A stretch of DNA of 55,504 bases from Vibrio diabolicus (GTDB lineage Bacteria > Pseudomonadota > Gammaproteobacteria > Enterobacterales > Vibrionaceae), in the NCBI GenBank assembly GCA_001048675.1, contig CCKK01000028.1, forward strand, positions 1 through 55,504, read 5' to 3'. Shown one piece after another: positions 45,533 through 55,498 of the stretch (positions are counted from its first letter, which is position 1; each line of letters opens with the position of its first letter). The notes under the pieces were generated by a model. The model worked only from the letters and a program-made list of their open reading frames with translations, was not told the DNA's origin and ran no database searches. Position numbers and translations under genes: made by a program.

Positions 45533-46933
45533 TTAGAACAAGCGGTTCAAACCATTCAATGCAGCGACACGATAAGCTTCGGCCATCGTCGGATAGTTGA
45601 AGGTGGTATTGACGAAATACTCGATGGTATTCGCTGAGCCTTTTTGCTCCATAATGGCTTGACCGATGTGGATAATTTCCGCGGCACGTTCGCCAAAACA
45701 GTGAATCCCTAAAATTTCTTTGGTTTCACGATGGAACAATATCTTCAAGCTGCCGATGTCTTTCCCTGCGATCTGTGCACGAGCTAGATGCTTGAACGAA
45801 GAGCGTCCTACTTCATACGGTACTTTCGCAGCTGTTAGCTCTTGCTCGGTTTTACCCACAGAGCTAATCTCTGGGATGGTGTAGATACCCGTTGGAATAT
45901 CATCAATCAGATAGTTTTCTGCCTGACCTTTCGTAATGGCTTGTGCGACAAATCGCCCTTGGTCATAAGCGGCGCTTGCAAGGCTTGGGTAACCGATGAC
46001 ATCGCCTACAGCGTAAATGTGCTCAATATCGGTTTGGTAGTTACGGTTTACTTTTAGTTGTCCGCGAGAATCCGCTTCCAGACCCACTGCACCCAAATTC
46101 AACTTATCGGTGTTACCTGTTCGACCATTTGCATACAACAAGCAGTCCGCCTTCATCTTCTTGCCAGATTGTAGGTGAATAATCACGCCATCTTCTGTGC
46201 CTTCGATTTTTTCATAGGTCTCATCATTACGAATTACCACACCGCTGTTCCAGAAGTGGTAAGACAGCGCATCTGACACTTCGTTATCCAAAAACTCCAA
46301 CAAGCGGTCTCGGGTATTGATAAGGTCAGTCTTCACTCCAAGGCCGCGGAAGATAGAGGCGTACTCACAACCGATAACGCCTGCACCGTAAATGATGATA
46401 TGGCGAGGGTCGTGTTTCAGGCTCAAAATGGAATCACTGTCGTAGATGCGCTCATGCAAGAAATCAACGTCGTTAGGCTGATACGGACGAGAACCCGTCG
46501 CGATGACAAACTTATCCGCTGAATAGATTTCTTCTGTGCCGTCGCTTTGCATCACTGCAATTGAGTAGTTATCGATAAATCGCGCGGTTCCGAACAAAAG
46601 TGTGCATGAGTTACGGTCATAAAAGCCCTGACGAAGTCGAGTTTGCTTATCAATGACCGATTTAGCATGACCTAAAATGTCAGAAAATGTTGCATGAACG
46701 CTGGTGTTGTTTCGACAAAATAACGGGTTGCTATTAAATTCGATGATGCGGCTAACGGCATGACGCAGTGCTTTTGATGGAATAGTACCCCAGTGAGTAC
46801 AACCGCCGCCGACACTGCTTTCTTTCTCGACAATGGCAACATTCAGTCCCGCTTTGGTTAATCCCATTGCAGCCCCTTCTCCGCCAGGGCCACTACCGAT
46901 TACGATCACGTCATAGTGATTAACATGCGCCAT
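45533..46933 (-). CDS. sthA: Soluble pyridine nucleotide transhydrogenase
   Basis: 466 aa, exactly the E. coli length. FAD-binding GSGPGGEGAAMGL at the start, then the SthA-type GGGCTHWGTIPSKAL. That motif has Thr where related disulphide reductases have the second redox Cys, so it is not a disulphide reductase. NAD-binding GAGVIGCEYASIF. It interconverts NADPH and NADH. The ATG at 46933 has AAGGAAGG upstream; the longer frame to 46963 has no such site. Divergent from fabR. Confidence 0.97.
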   Translation of the reverse strand: MAHVNHYDVIVIGSGPGGEGAAMGLTKAGLNVAIVEKESSVGGGCTHWGTIPSKALRHAVSRIIEFNSNPLFCRNNTSVHATFSDILGHAKSVIDKQTRLRQGFYDRNSCTLLFGTARFIDNYSIAVMQSDGTEEIYSADKFVIATGSRPYQPNDVDFLHERIYDSDSILSLKHDPRHIIIYGAGVIGCEYASIFRGLGVKTDLINTRDRLLEFLDNEVSDALSYHFWNSGVVIRNDETYEKIEGTEDGVIIHLQSGKKMKADCLLYANGRTGNTDKLNLGAVGLEADSRGQLKVNRNYQTDIEHIYAVGDVIGYPSLASAAYDQGRFVAQAITKGQAENYLIDDIPTGIYTIPEISSVGKTEQELTAAKVPYEVGRSSFKHLARAQIAGKDIGSLKILFHRETKEILGIHCFGERAAEIIHIGQAIMEQKGSANTIEYFVNTTFNYPTMAEAYRVAALNGLNRLF

Positions 46934-47226
46934 GATGCCTTCCTTGTTATATTTGCTTAACATTGCTTTAGCGCGATTTTAACTCATTTACTCTATCGGT
47001 ACACGTCATGCCTGTTAGAGAGTGGAAGTGATCACGCAGAATCGACCAAAAGGATGATTTGGTATGTTGTATGTCTATAAATTGCATCGAGAACATTGCA
47101 ATTAGATGCATGCCAATAGTAACGTTCTCGGCGCTCAGAGCGAGCGAAGCAACATATCTTTCTCCGTAGGAGCAAATTGCGTTATATTGAGGCTCTTGTA
47201 CCCTATAGAAAAAGAGCAAGTTAAGA

Positions 47227-47868
47227 ATGAAATCGATGGGAATCCGCGCACAGCAAAAAGAGAAGACACGTCGATCATTGATCGATGCGGCATTTAGTCA
47301 ATTAAGTGCGGATCGCAGCTTTTCCAGCCTTAGCTTGCGAGAAGTCGCCCGAGAGGCAGGGATTGCACCGACTTCTTTTTACCGCCACTTCAAAGATATG
47401 GATGAGCTAGGCTTAACTATGGTCGATGAAGGCGGTTTGCTACTACGTCAACTGATGCGTCAGGCGCGTCAACGTATTGTGAAAGAAGGTAGCGTAATTC
47501 GTACCTCGGTCGAAACCTTTATGGAATTCATTGAAAGTAGTCCGAACGTCTTTCGTTTGTTGTTGCGTGAGCGCTCCGGCACTTCTGCTGAATTTCGTAC
47601 CGCTGTTGCTCGAGAAATCCAGCATTTTGCGGCAGAATTAACCGAGTATTTAATGAGCACCGGCGTGACCAGAGAAGAGGCGTATACTCAAGCAGAAGCA
47701 TCTGTGACTTTGGTTTTCAGTTCGGGGGCTGAAGCTTTAGATTTAGATCGACGTGAGCGCGATGAACTCGCCGAGCGATTGATCATGCAATTGCGAATGA
47801 TAGCCAAAGGGGCCTATTGGTATCGCAAAGAACGTGAACGTAACCGATTAAAAGGCGGGATAGAATAA
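47227..47868 (+). CDS. fabR: FabR, TetR-family repressor of unsaturated fatty acid synthesis
   Basis: 213 aa. Helix-turn-helix LSLREVAREAGIAPTSFYRHF is nearly identical to E. coli FabR. It represses fabA/fabB in response to the ratio of unsaturated to saturated acyl chains. An in-frame ATG at 47236 (MGIRAQQKEK) matches the E. coli start better and may be the true one. It overlaps yijD (TAATG). Divergent from sthA, as in E. coli. Confidence 0.96.
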   Translation: MKSMGIRAQQKEKTRRSLIDAAFSQLSADRSFSSLSLREVAREAGIAPTSFYRHFKDMDELGLTMVDEGGLLLRQLMRQARQRIVKEGSVIRTSVETFMEFIESSPNVFRLLLRERSGTSAEFRTAVAREIQHFAAELTEYLMSTGVTREEAYTQAEASVTLVFSSGAEALDLDRRERDELAERLIMQLRMIAKGAYWYRKERERNRLKGGIE

Positions 47869-48233
47869 TGTCGAATGGAAATAAATCTGAAAAGAAAACG
47901 CTGATTTTGGCACTGGTTGCAGGTATGTGTGGTGATGCTTTGTTGTCATGGTTGACCATGAGTGAAGTATCGTTTTCAATCTTCCCATTGATTGCACTCG
48001 TACTGGCTGTACAAGCTCTTTACCAAGAGTACCTAAATAATCCGGTATCAGAAGATATCCCATTAGTTGGCTTGGCGTGTTTCTTCGTAGGTGCGTTTGG
48101 TCACTCTGCGTTTATTAAAGCGCAATACCCAGAAGCAGGCTCAAACTTCTTTGCGATCATGGTTTCAATGATCTTACTCGCATGGATTGGTAAGAAGTTA
48201 GGTTTTGTCAGCAAGAAGACTTCTGCGGAATAA
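47868..48233 (+). CDS. yijD: YijD (DUF1422) inner-membrane protein
   Basis: 121 aa, four hydrophobic helices (LILALVAGMCGDALLSWL, FSIFPLIALVLAVQAL, LACFFVGAFGHSAF, AIMVSMILLAWIGKKLG). Conserved partner of fabR with no known activity. Translationally coupled to fabR and ended by a bidirectional terminator shared with trmA. Confidence 0.9.
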   Translation: MSNGNKSEKKTLILALVAGMCGDALLSWLTMSEVSFSIFPLIALVLAVQALYQEYLNNPVSEDIPLVGLACFFVGAFGHSAFIKAQYPEAGSNFFAIMVSMILLAWIGKKLGFVSKKTSAE

Positions 48234-48250
48234 GCAAAACGAATCAAATT

Positions 48251-48282
48251 AAAAAAGCGAGCCATTGAGCTCGCTTTTTTTT
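48251..48282. terminator. Bidirectional terminator
   Basis: Stem AAGCGAGC/GCTCGCTT with loop CATTGA, flanked by A6 and T8, between yijD and trmA. Confidence 0.9.
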
Positions 48283-48299
48283 GTATTTGACGCGGTGGG

Positions 48300-49409
48300 T
48301 TACGCTTTGCGTTCCAATAGCACGCCCGCTTCCATATGGTGGGTATAAGGGAATTGGTCAAACAGAGCAAAACGCGTCACGTTGTGTGTTTCGCATAGAA
48401 TGTCCAAGTTCTCTTTTAGAGTCTCAGGGTTACAAGAGATGTACATGATGCGCTCGTAACCTTGCACCATTTTACAAGTATCGGCATCCATCCCAGAGCG
48501 TGGTGGATCGACAAAAATCGTGTTGCAGTTGTAGCTCTTCAGATCCACACCTGCATCTTGTAGACGACGGAATTCACGCTTACCTTCGATCGCTTGAGTA
48601 AATTCCTCTGCTGATAGACGTAAGATTTGTACGTTATCAATCTTATTGGCAGCGATGTTGTACTGTGCAGATACAACCGATGGTTTAGCTAGCTCAGTTG
48701 CCAGGACGCGGTCGAAATTCTGTGCCAGCGCCAGCGAGAAGTTACCGTTACCACAGTAAAGCTCTAGTAGGTCGCCAGTGCTTTCTTGGGTACAGTCGAC
48801 CGCCCATTCCAGCATCTTCTCTGCGACTTTGCCGTTCGGCTGAGTGAAGCTGTTCTCTACTTGTTGGTAGATGTAGCTTTGACCATTTACATCGAGCTTC
48901 TCGATCACGTAGTCGCGGTCTAGGACAATCTTCATCTTACGAGCACGACCAATGATGTTTAGGTTGAAGCCTTCATCATTTAAGCGCTGTTTAAGGGCTT
49001 TCGCGTTTTCAATCCACTCTTCATCAAGTTGGCGATGGTAAAGGAGTGAAACCAGAATCTCACCACTTAGCGTCGATAGGAAATCCACCTGGAACAGTTT
49101 ACGACGTAGCGAGTCGTTGTCTTTCATCGCTTCAACCAATAGCGGCATCAGGTCGTTGATCAGACGGCTTGCTGCAGGAAATTGGTCAACACGGTATTTC
49201 TCACGAGTTTCTTGGTTGAACATGATGTAGTAAAGATCTTCGCCTTCATGCCAAACACGGAACTCAGCACGCATGCGGTAGTGCTGCTCTGGTGATTCAA
49301 ACACTTCCAGTTCTGGCATGTTGTATGGCGCGAACATATCCGTGAGACGTTCGACTTTTTCAGCCAGTTGTTCTTGGTAGCGTTGTGGGTTTACATCAAG
49401 AGTAGCCAT
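48300..49409 (-). CDS. trmA: tRNA (uracil-54-C5)-methyltransferase
   Basis: 369 aa. It makes the T54 (rT) of tRNA T loops. The SAM site is LLELYCGNGNFSLALA, followed by VDPPRSGMD and the catalytic Cys in YISCNPETL. The N-terminal part MPELEVFESPEQHYRMRAEFRVWHEG is typical of TrmA. Divergent from btuB, as in E. coli. Confidence 0.97.
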   Translation of the reverse strand: MATLDVNPQRYQEQLAEKVERLTDMFAPYNMPELEVFESPEQHYRMRAEFRVWHEGEDLYYIMFNQETREKYRVDQFPAASRLINDLMPLLVEAMKDNDSLRRKLFQVDFLSTLSGEILVSLLYHRQLDEEWIENAKALKQRLNDEGFNLNIIGRARKMKIVLDRDYVIEKLDVNGQSYIYQQVENSFTQPNGKVAEKMLEWAVDCTQESTGDLLELYCGNGNFSLALAQNFDRVLATELAKPSVVSAQYNIAANKIDNVQILRLSAEEFTQAIEGKREFRRLQDAGVDLKSYNCNTIFVDPPRSGMDADTCKMVQGYERIMYISCNPETLKENLDILCETHNVTRFALFDQFPYTHHMEAGVLLERKA

Positions 49410-49607
49410 GATCTTACCTTTTATGGTGCATTCAATTTAAGAGCGCAGATTTTATTCAATCTCAATAGGATGTCCAGTTTTGTACTGGAATTGATTTAAA
49501 GATAGTGCGTACAGACAGAGTAGAAAGCAAAATCAATCAAAACGTTACAACTTGTAAGGGCAATATTGGCTGGACAAATAAACAATAGCTGAATAATATT
49601 TGCCTCA

Positions 49608-49790
49608 AGTTGGTGCTATCTAGCAATCTAGATGGCTGAAATGGGAATCTGGTGTGAATCCAGAACTGACGCGCAGCGGTAAAAGAGAACGAACGCTCAT
49701 CAGACACTGCATTAATTTATGTGGGAAGTCGAGCAAGTAGGCGGTACACCCGTGCTCTTGAGTCCGAATACCTGCCAACAACTGAGCCAT
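49608..49790 (+). promoter_or_regulatory. Cobalamin riboswitch upstream of btuB
   Basis: Core elements in order: GGTGCTAT near 49611, then GGGAATCTGGTGTGAATCC, GACGCGCAGCGGTAA, and the B12 box GTCCGAATACCTGCC ending at 49776. These are the conserved strands of the adenosylcobalamin aptamer. The segment 49790-49849 with the TGTCATGATGACA hairpin and GGAAGGA is the likely expression platform. When B12 is abundant it should shut off btuB translation. The remaining part of the spacer (49410-49607) holds the promoters. Confidence 0.92.
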
Positions 49791-49849
49791 AGCACTGGAC
49801 TGTCATGATGACAGGGCTCGGAAGGAATTACGCGATTTAGGACAATACA

Positions 49850-51685
49850 ATGAGAAAATCCGCACTGGCGATCACTTTGGCATCGCTGCTTTCACCTGTC
49901 TCTTATCTACAGGCCCAAGAAACCTCTACTGACGAAACCATCGTTGTTACTGCAAACCGTTTTGAGCAAGCCGAAAGCCGTACGTTGGCAGATGTCGAAG
50001 TGGTTACTCGACAAGACATTGATCGCATTCAAGCGAAAACCCTACCAGATGTGTTGCGCCGTCTTACGGGGATTCAAGTTTCACAAAATGGTGGTCGTGG
50101 TCAGTTAGCGTCTTTATTTGTTCGTGGTACCAGTTCCGACCAAGTTCTAGTACTGGTTGATGGCGTACGTTTTGCGCGTGCAGCTAAGGGCGCTGTGGAC
50201 TTTAACCAAATCCCACTGACTTACGTTCAACGGATTGAGTACGTGCGTGGTGCGCGTGCGTCACTTTATGGTTCAGAAGCGATTGGTGGCGTGATCAACA
50301 TCATCACCATTGCGCGTGCTGACGAAGAAGGAACTAAGTTAAGCGCAGGTTTAGGTAGCTTAGATTACCAAGAATTGAGTGTGGCATCTGGCATTAAAGT
50401 CACAGAGAGCGGCCAGCTGAATATCGCGCTTGGTAGTGAAAGTGATGATGGTTATAACGTTCGCCCTGTACCGGGAGTTAATGACGGCGATCGCCATGGC
50501 TTTGATACAAAGAATGGTCTGCTAGGTTACGTGCATAACTTCAATGACCAGTGGTCTGTATTTGGTAACCTACGTGCTTACGAAAATGTTTATCAATATG
50601 ACAGCAGCTACGGCAGTCGCGGTTATTACGAAGCAGAAAAAGACGACCTTTCTGCCACTCTGGGCGGTAAGTATCAGTCTGACAATGTGATGTCAGAACT
50701 ACAAGTAACGGCACAGAAACAGAAGTCTTGGAACTATGAGCAAGCAAAAGGCAAACACTCAGGTACTGAAGATGAACTTGAGCAGCAAAATGTCCAGTGG
50801 ACCAACAGTTACTTGTTAAACAACAATACGACGTTTGCTGGTGGTATTGATTGGCGCAACGAATCTTACAAAGACAAGAGTGCGAATAAAACGTTTGATC
50901 GTACCAATGGCGCTCTGTTTGGTATGGCAACCACTAGCATTGATAAAGCAATGCTTGAGGGCAGTGCTCGCCTTGATGATAACGAAGAATACGGTAGTGA
51001 GTTCACTTACAGCTTAGCGGCTGGTTACCAGTTTGTGCCAGAGTTTGGGGTTAAAGCTTCTTTTGGTACTGCGTTTAAGGCTCCAAACCTATATCAACAG
51101 TATGACCCAACGTACGGTGAGAAAGATCTTAAGCCGGAAGAGTCAGATGCTTGGGAGCTAGCATTCAGCGGTGATGTCCAAGGCGTTTTTTGGTCCGTAA
51201 CGGGTTATGACTATAAAATCACGAATCTTATCGATTACCATCCAACCACATACAAATATTTGAATGTCGATGGTGAAACACATATCCAAGGTGTGGAGCT
51301 TGTTGCTGAGTTTGATACAGGGGTTGTGCAGCACCAGTTGAGTGCGGATTACAAAGATGCTGAAGACGATAAAGGGCATCAGTTGCAGCGCCGCGCTAAA
51401 GAAATGTATAAGTGGAACGCTTTAGTGAGCTTCGATAAAGTGGACTGGTCGGTTAGCTATCAGTACGTAGGTAAGCGCCCAGATGTGGATTACAGCACTT
51501 GGCCTTCACAAGATATCACGCTTTCTTCTTACTCGTTGGTTGATACGGCTGTGACTTACTATCCGAATGAGTCGACCTCTATTAGCGCTCGTATCGATAA
51601 TCTATTTGATGAAGAGTATGAGATGGCAAAAGGTTACCCTGCCGCGGAGCGAGCGTACTATCTAAACGTCGGCTACGAATTCTAA
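49850..51685 (+). CDS. btuB: BtuB, TonB-dependent vitamin B12 receptor
   Basis: 611 aa. Signal peptide (about residues 1-23, ending LQAQ), TonB box ETIVVTA (about 29-35), plug domain (LADVEVVTRQDIDRIQ... SLYGSEAIGGVINIIT) and a 22-stranded barrel ending in aromatic YLNVGYEF. It imports cobalamin across the outer membrane. Controlled by the riboswitch upstream; followed by a terminator. Confidence 0.96.
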   Translation: MRKSALAITLASLLSPVSYLQAQETSTDETIVVTANRFEQAESRTLADVEVVTRQDIDRIQAKTLPDVLRRLTGIQVSQNGGRGQLASLFVRGTSSDQVLVLVDGVRFARAAKGAVDFNQIPLTYVQRIEYVRGARASLYGSEAIGGVINIITIARADEEGTKLSAGLGSLDYQELSVASGIKVTESGQLNIALGSESDDGYNVRPVPGVNDGDRHGFDTKNGLLGYVHNFNDQWSVFGNLRAYENVYQYDSSYGSRGYYEAEKDDLSATLGGKYQSDNVMSELQVTAQKQKSWNYEQAKGKHSGTEDELEQQNVQWTNSYLLNNNTTFAGGIDWRNESYKDKSANKTFDRTNGALFGMATTSIDKAMLEGSARLDDNEEYGSEFTYSLAAGYQFVPEFGVKASFGTAFKAPNLYQQYDPTYGEKDLKPEESDAWELAFSGDVQGVFWSVTGYDYKITNLIDYHPTTYKYLNVDGETHIQGVELVAEFDTGVVQHQLSADYKDAEDDKGHQLQRRAKEMYKWNALVSFDKVDWSVSYQYVGKRPDVDYSTWPSQDITLSSYSLVDTAVTYYPNESTSISARIDNLFDEEYEMAKGYPAAERAYYLNVGYEF

Positions 51686-51700
51686 TCGTGAATGAACACA

Positions 51701-51722
51701 AACCGCCTTCGGGCGGTTTTTA
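51701..51722 (+). terminator. Terminator of btuB
   Basis: 7-bp stem AACCGCC/GGCGGTT with the stable TTCG loop and T tail, 15 bp after the btuB stop. Only about 23 bp separate it from the next ATG, so readthrough could still express that gene. Confidence 0.85.
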
Positions 51723-51745
51723 ATATTTTTGTGATGGAAAATCGA

Positions 51746-52429
51746 ATGACGAAACCTAAGCAAGTGGTGATCAGTTGGTCCAGCGGTAAAGATTCGACAT
51801 TAACGCTTGAGCGCCTTAACGAGAATCCAAATTATCAAGTTGTCGGTTTGTACACGACTTACGTAGGGAAAGAAGTCCCTTTCCAAGCAACTCCGCTTGA
51901 GGTTGTACAAATGCAAGCAGACTTACTTGCGCTTCCGCTCATTACTATCGAACTGCCTGAAGTCTTTCCGAGTAACGACATTTATCAATCGACCATCGTT
52001 AATGCATTACAAAGTAGTGGTCTGAATATAGAAGCTGTCGCATTTGGCGATATGTTTTGCAATGGCATTGCCGAGTACCGACGCAGCTATATTGAACCTG
52101 CTGGCTGGGAGTGTGTCTTTCCGCTATTAGGGGAGAGCAGCGACAAACTAGCGATGGAAATCATAGAGCGTCGTATTCAAACGATGTTGATCACCATCGA
52201 CGGAAGTGTTCTCCCTCCAGAGTGGTGTGGTCGCTGGTATGACAAAGTCCTAATAGAGTCATTACCAAGTCAAATTGATCCCTGTGGGGAAAATGGTGAA
52301 TTTCACACACTGGTCACGTCTTCGCCGTCTTTTCAAGGGCATATCGAGCTAACGAAGCGAGATGTAGAATCTGGAGATAGATTCAGCCATCAAAGATACC
52401 ATGCTAAAGCATTGCCAAAACAAATCTAA
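51746..52429 (+). CDS. Dph6-like ATP pyrophosphatase (diphthine-ammonia ligase family)
   Basis: 227 aa. PP-loop motif SWSSGKDST near residues 8-16, then AFGDMFCNGIAEYRRSYIEPAG and a C-terminal DPCGENGEFHTLVTSSP, all typical of the Dph6/COG2102 family. Eukaryotic Dph6 amidates diphthine, which bacteria lack, so this protein does something else. Its place right after riboswitch-controlled btuB hints at cobalamin or cobinamide salvage. I chose the ATG at 51746; starts further upstream would lie within the terminator or lack a ribosome site. Confidence 0.83.
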   Translation: MTKPKQVVISWSSGKDSTLTLERLNENPNYQVVGLYTTYVGKEVPFQATPLEVVQMQADLLALPLITIELPEVFPSNDIYQSTIVNALQSSGLNIEAVAFGDMFCNGIAEYRRSYIEPAGWECVFPLLGESSDKLAMEIIERRIQTMLITIDGSVLPPEWCGRWYDKVLIESLPSQIDPCGENGEFHTLVTSSPSFQGHIELTKRDVESGDRFSHQRYHAKALPKQI

Positions 52430-52469
52430 GCAGTATGATCGCAACGTTTCTGTTCTTTAGGTAAGGCTC

Positions 52470-53273
52470 GTGCGAGTAGCAAGTAAGAAAAAAGTCCTAG
52501 TTTTTGACTCCGGTGTTGGTGGTCTTTCTGTATTCCAAGAGATACATCGCCTATTGCCGCATCTTGACTACTTATACTTATTCGATAATCAGGCTTACCC
52601 TTATGGTGAACTCGATCAGGCGGTACTCATTTCACGAGTTAACCAACTGGTCTCTTCATTAGTCGAAGAACACCAAGTCGACATTGTTGTCATTGCTTGT
52701 AATACCGCAAGCACCATAGTGCTTCCTTCCTTACGTGAAAATCTATCGATTCCCGTTGTTGGTGTTGTCCCTGCGATTAAACCCGCATCGCTTTTGGCAT
52801 CAAAAGGGGTAGGGCTGATCGCCACTCCGGCGACAGTAACACGCCAATATACTCACGAGTTAATACGAGACTTTGCGCAAGGCAAACCAGTTGAGCTGTT
52901 GGGATCAACTCGCTTGGTGGATATGGCCGAAGAGAAGTTGCGAGGCAACAGCGTTTCTCTAGACGAACTGACAAAAATCCTGCTTCCGCTTCGCGATAAA
53001 GTAGACGTTGCGGTGCTCGGTTGTACTCACTTCCCTTTAATCAAAGAGGAAATTCATCAAGCTTTGGGTGGGGACGTTACTTTAATTGATTCGGGTGCAG
53101 CCATTGCACGTCGAGTAAAAGCATTACTATTAAGTGATGAAATTGAGGATACGGAAGAGGGAAGTAAGTCGATTTATGCCAGTGCAACTCCTTGGCAGGA
53201 AGATGCACTGAACATTTGTTTAAAGAAGCTAGGTTTTAATCCTGTTCTGGTTTACCACCATCCGGGTGTTTAG
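52470..53273 (+). CDS. murI: Glutamate racemase
   Basis: 267 aa. It makes D-glutamate for peptidoglycan. Two catalytic cysteines: IACNTAST and LGCTHFPLI. N-terminal FDSGVGGLSVFQEI is the family start. GTG start with TAAGG upstream. It precedes the rRNA operon, as in E. coli (murI-rrnB). Its last 38 bp overlap the convergent RRM gene. Confidence 0.96.
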   Translation: MRVASKKKVLVFDSGVGGLSVFQEIHRLLPHLDYLYLFDNQAYPYGELDQAVLISRVNQLVSSLVEEHQVDIVVIACNTASTIVLPSLRENLSIPVVGVVPAIKPASLLASKGVGLIATPATVTRQYTHELIRDFAQGKPVELLGSTRLVDMAEEKLRGNSVSLDELTKILLPLRDKVDVAVLGCTHFPLIKEEIHQALGGDVTLIDSGAAIARRVKALLLSDEIEDTEEGSKSIYASATPWQEDALNICLKKLGFNPVLVYHHPGV

Positions 53274-53691
53274 GATCGTTCGCAATTCTCACTTTTAGCG
53301 TTCTCTCCATATATTCCTTTTCATTAAGTTTATCGATAGCTGGCTTGGCATCTGCCGCAGCCATCACGACAAAACCAAACCCTCTTCTTTTTCCAGTGCG
53401 CTTATCTTTCATTAAGCGTACTGCATAGACCTGTCCATATTCAGCAAACAAATCGCGAACGTGACTCTCATTGGCCTTATAAGGAAGGTTGCCGACATAC
53501 AGAGTTTTAGTTGATGGATCCGAGTCTGTTGATTGAATAGAAGGTGTCTGGCTAGAAAATGAAAATAAAAAAGCAGTAGCGATAACACCAATGAGAAAAC
53601 TCAAGGCTGGTGGGATGGTGACTTGAGAGAAGACGATTCCCCCAACGACGGCCAGCCCAGCACATAAAATCAGATTTTTTTTAGACGTCAT
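53236..53691 (-). CDS. Membrane-anchored RRM RNA-binding protein
   Basis: 151 aa. Two hydrophobic helices (about residues 5-21 and 28-45) form a hairpin anchor, then a linker and one RNA recognition motif (about 63-138): RNP2 LYVGNL and RNP1 KRRGFGFVV. The termini are expected to face the cytoplasm. RNA targets are unknown. It is convergent with murI and overlaps its coding end. Confidence 0.87.
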   Translation of the reverse strand: MTSKKNLILCAGLAVVGGIVFSQVTIPPALSFLIGVIATAFLFSFSSQTPSIQSTDSDPSTKTLYVGNLPYKANESHVRDLFAEYGQVYAVRLMKDKRTGKRRGFGFVVMAAADAKPAIDKLNEKEYMERTLKVRIANDPKHPDGGKPEQD

Positions 53692-53932
53692 TTTAATTAC
53701 TACACATAGTGATAAAGAGATCGATTGTCCATTAACAGAATAGACACATGAATCTTACGTATATGGTTGGTGTTTTTCCAACCAATTGCTGTGATATGTC
53801 TCAAATGTGACGAAGAAATATGCAAATATCACGCTTTTGGCTAACTAATGACCTGTTGAAAGTTTTTTTGCAAAAAACGGCGATGAGTGTTCACACAGAT
53901 TGATACGGTTTATAAAGTAAAGAGACGATACT
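53692..53932 (+). other. Upstream region of the rRNA operon and 16S-23S spacer start
   Basis: The AT-rich stretch to about 53879, with TTGAAAGTTTTTTTGC, looks like the upstream part of an rRNA promoter, but no -10 element or 16S leader follows. From 53880 it is already 16S-23S spacer sequence leading into tRNA-Ile. The expected 16S gene between these two pieces is missing. Confidence 0.55.
53880..53913 (+). repeat. 34-bp rRNA spacer repeat, copy 1
   Basis: Identical to 55296-55329 (GCGATGAGTGTTCACACAGA...). Copy 2 follows the 16S 3' end; copy 1 follows the operon's upstream region. Such shared spacer segments are where short-read assemblies jump. Confidence 0.95.
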
Positions 53933-54009
53933 GGGTCTGTAGCTCAGGTGGTTAGAGCGTTCGCCTGATAAGCGAGAGGTCGGTGGTTCGAGTCCACTCA
54001 GACCCACCA
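53933..54009 (+). tRNA. tRNA-Ile(GAU)
   Basis: 77 nt, cloverleaf intact, anticodon loop CTGATAA (GAT), encoded CCA. Normally lies in the 16S-23S spacer ahead of tRNA-Ala. Confidence 0.97.
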
Positions 54010-54051
54010 ATTTCCTTCCCAAGGAATTGGCGACAGTATCGACACCTTGAT

Positions 54052-54127
54052 GGGGCTATAGCTCAGCTGGGAGAGCGCCTGCCTTGCACGCAGGAGGTCT
54101 GCGGTTCGATCCCGCATAGCTCCACCA
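54052..54127 (+). tRNA. tRNA-Ala(UGC)
   Basis: 76 nt, cloverleaf intact, anticodon TGC in CTTGCACG, encoded CCA. Second spacer tRNA. Confidence 0.97.
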
Positions 54128-54182
54128 TCTTTAAGTGTTCTTGAAAAAGAATCTTTAAAAATGGTTTTCATCAGAAAATCTA

Positions 54183-54195
54183 GCTCTTTAACAAT
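54183..54195 (+). promoter_or_regulatory. rRNA antitermination boxA
   Basis: GCTCTTTAACAAT matches rRNA boxA, which occurs both in 16S leaders and in 16S-23S spacers and loads the Nus antitermination complex. Here it sits directly before the truncated 16S. Confidence 0.75.
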
Positions 54196-54206
54196 TTGGA
54201 AAGCTG

Positions 54207-55282
<1,076 letters not shown>

Positions 55283-55295
55283 TACGATGATTATT

Positions 55296-55329
55296 GCGAT
55301 GAGTGTTCACACAGATTGATACGGTTTAT
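55296..55329 (+). repeat. 34-bp rRNA spacer repeat, copy 2
   Basis: Identical to 53880-53913. Here it follows the 16S end and leads into what looks like 23S-5S spacer sequence, skipping the 23S gene. Confidence 0.95.
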
Positions 55330-55378
55330 GAAGTTTAAGAGATAGGAATTAAGAAACAGCTTTCCGGATTAAAGAATT

Positions 55379-55498
55379 TGCTTGGCGACCATAGCGTTTT
55401 GGACCCACCTGATTTCCATGCCGAACTCAGAAGTGAAACGAAATAGCGCCGATGGTAGTGTGGGGCTTCCCCATGTGAGAGTAGGACATCGCCAGGCT
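55379..55498 (+). rRNA. 5S rRNA
   Basis: 120 nt, from TGCTTGGCGACCATAGCG to CATCGCCAGGCT, including the conserved GATTTCCATGCCGAACTCAG. Complete. The preceding spacer is of the 23S-5S type, although no 23S is present. Confidence 0.95.

Noticed and set aside
46968..47219. An 83-codon minus-strand frame between sthA and fabR
   Set aside because: It fills a divergent promoter region and shows no ribosome site or family resemblance.
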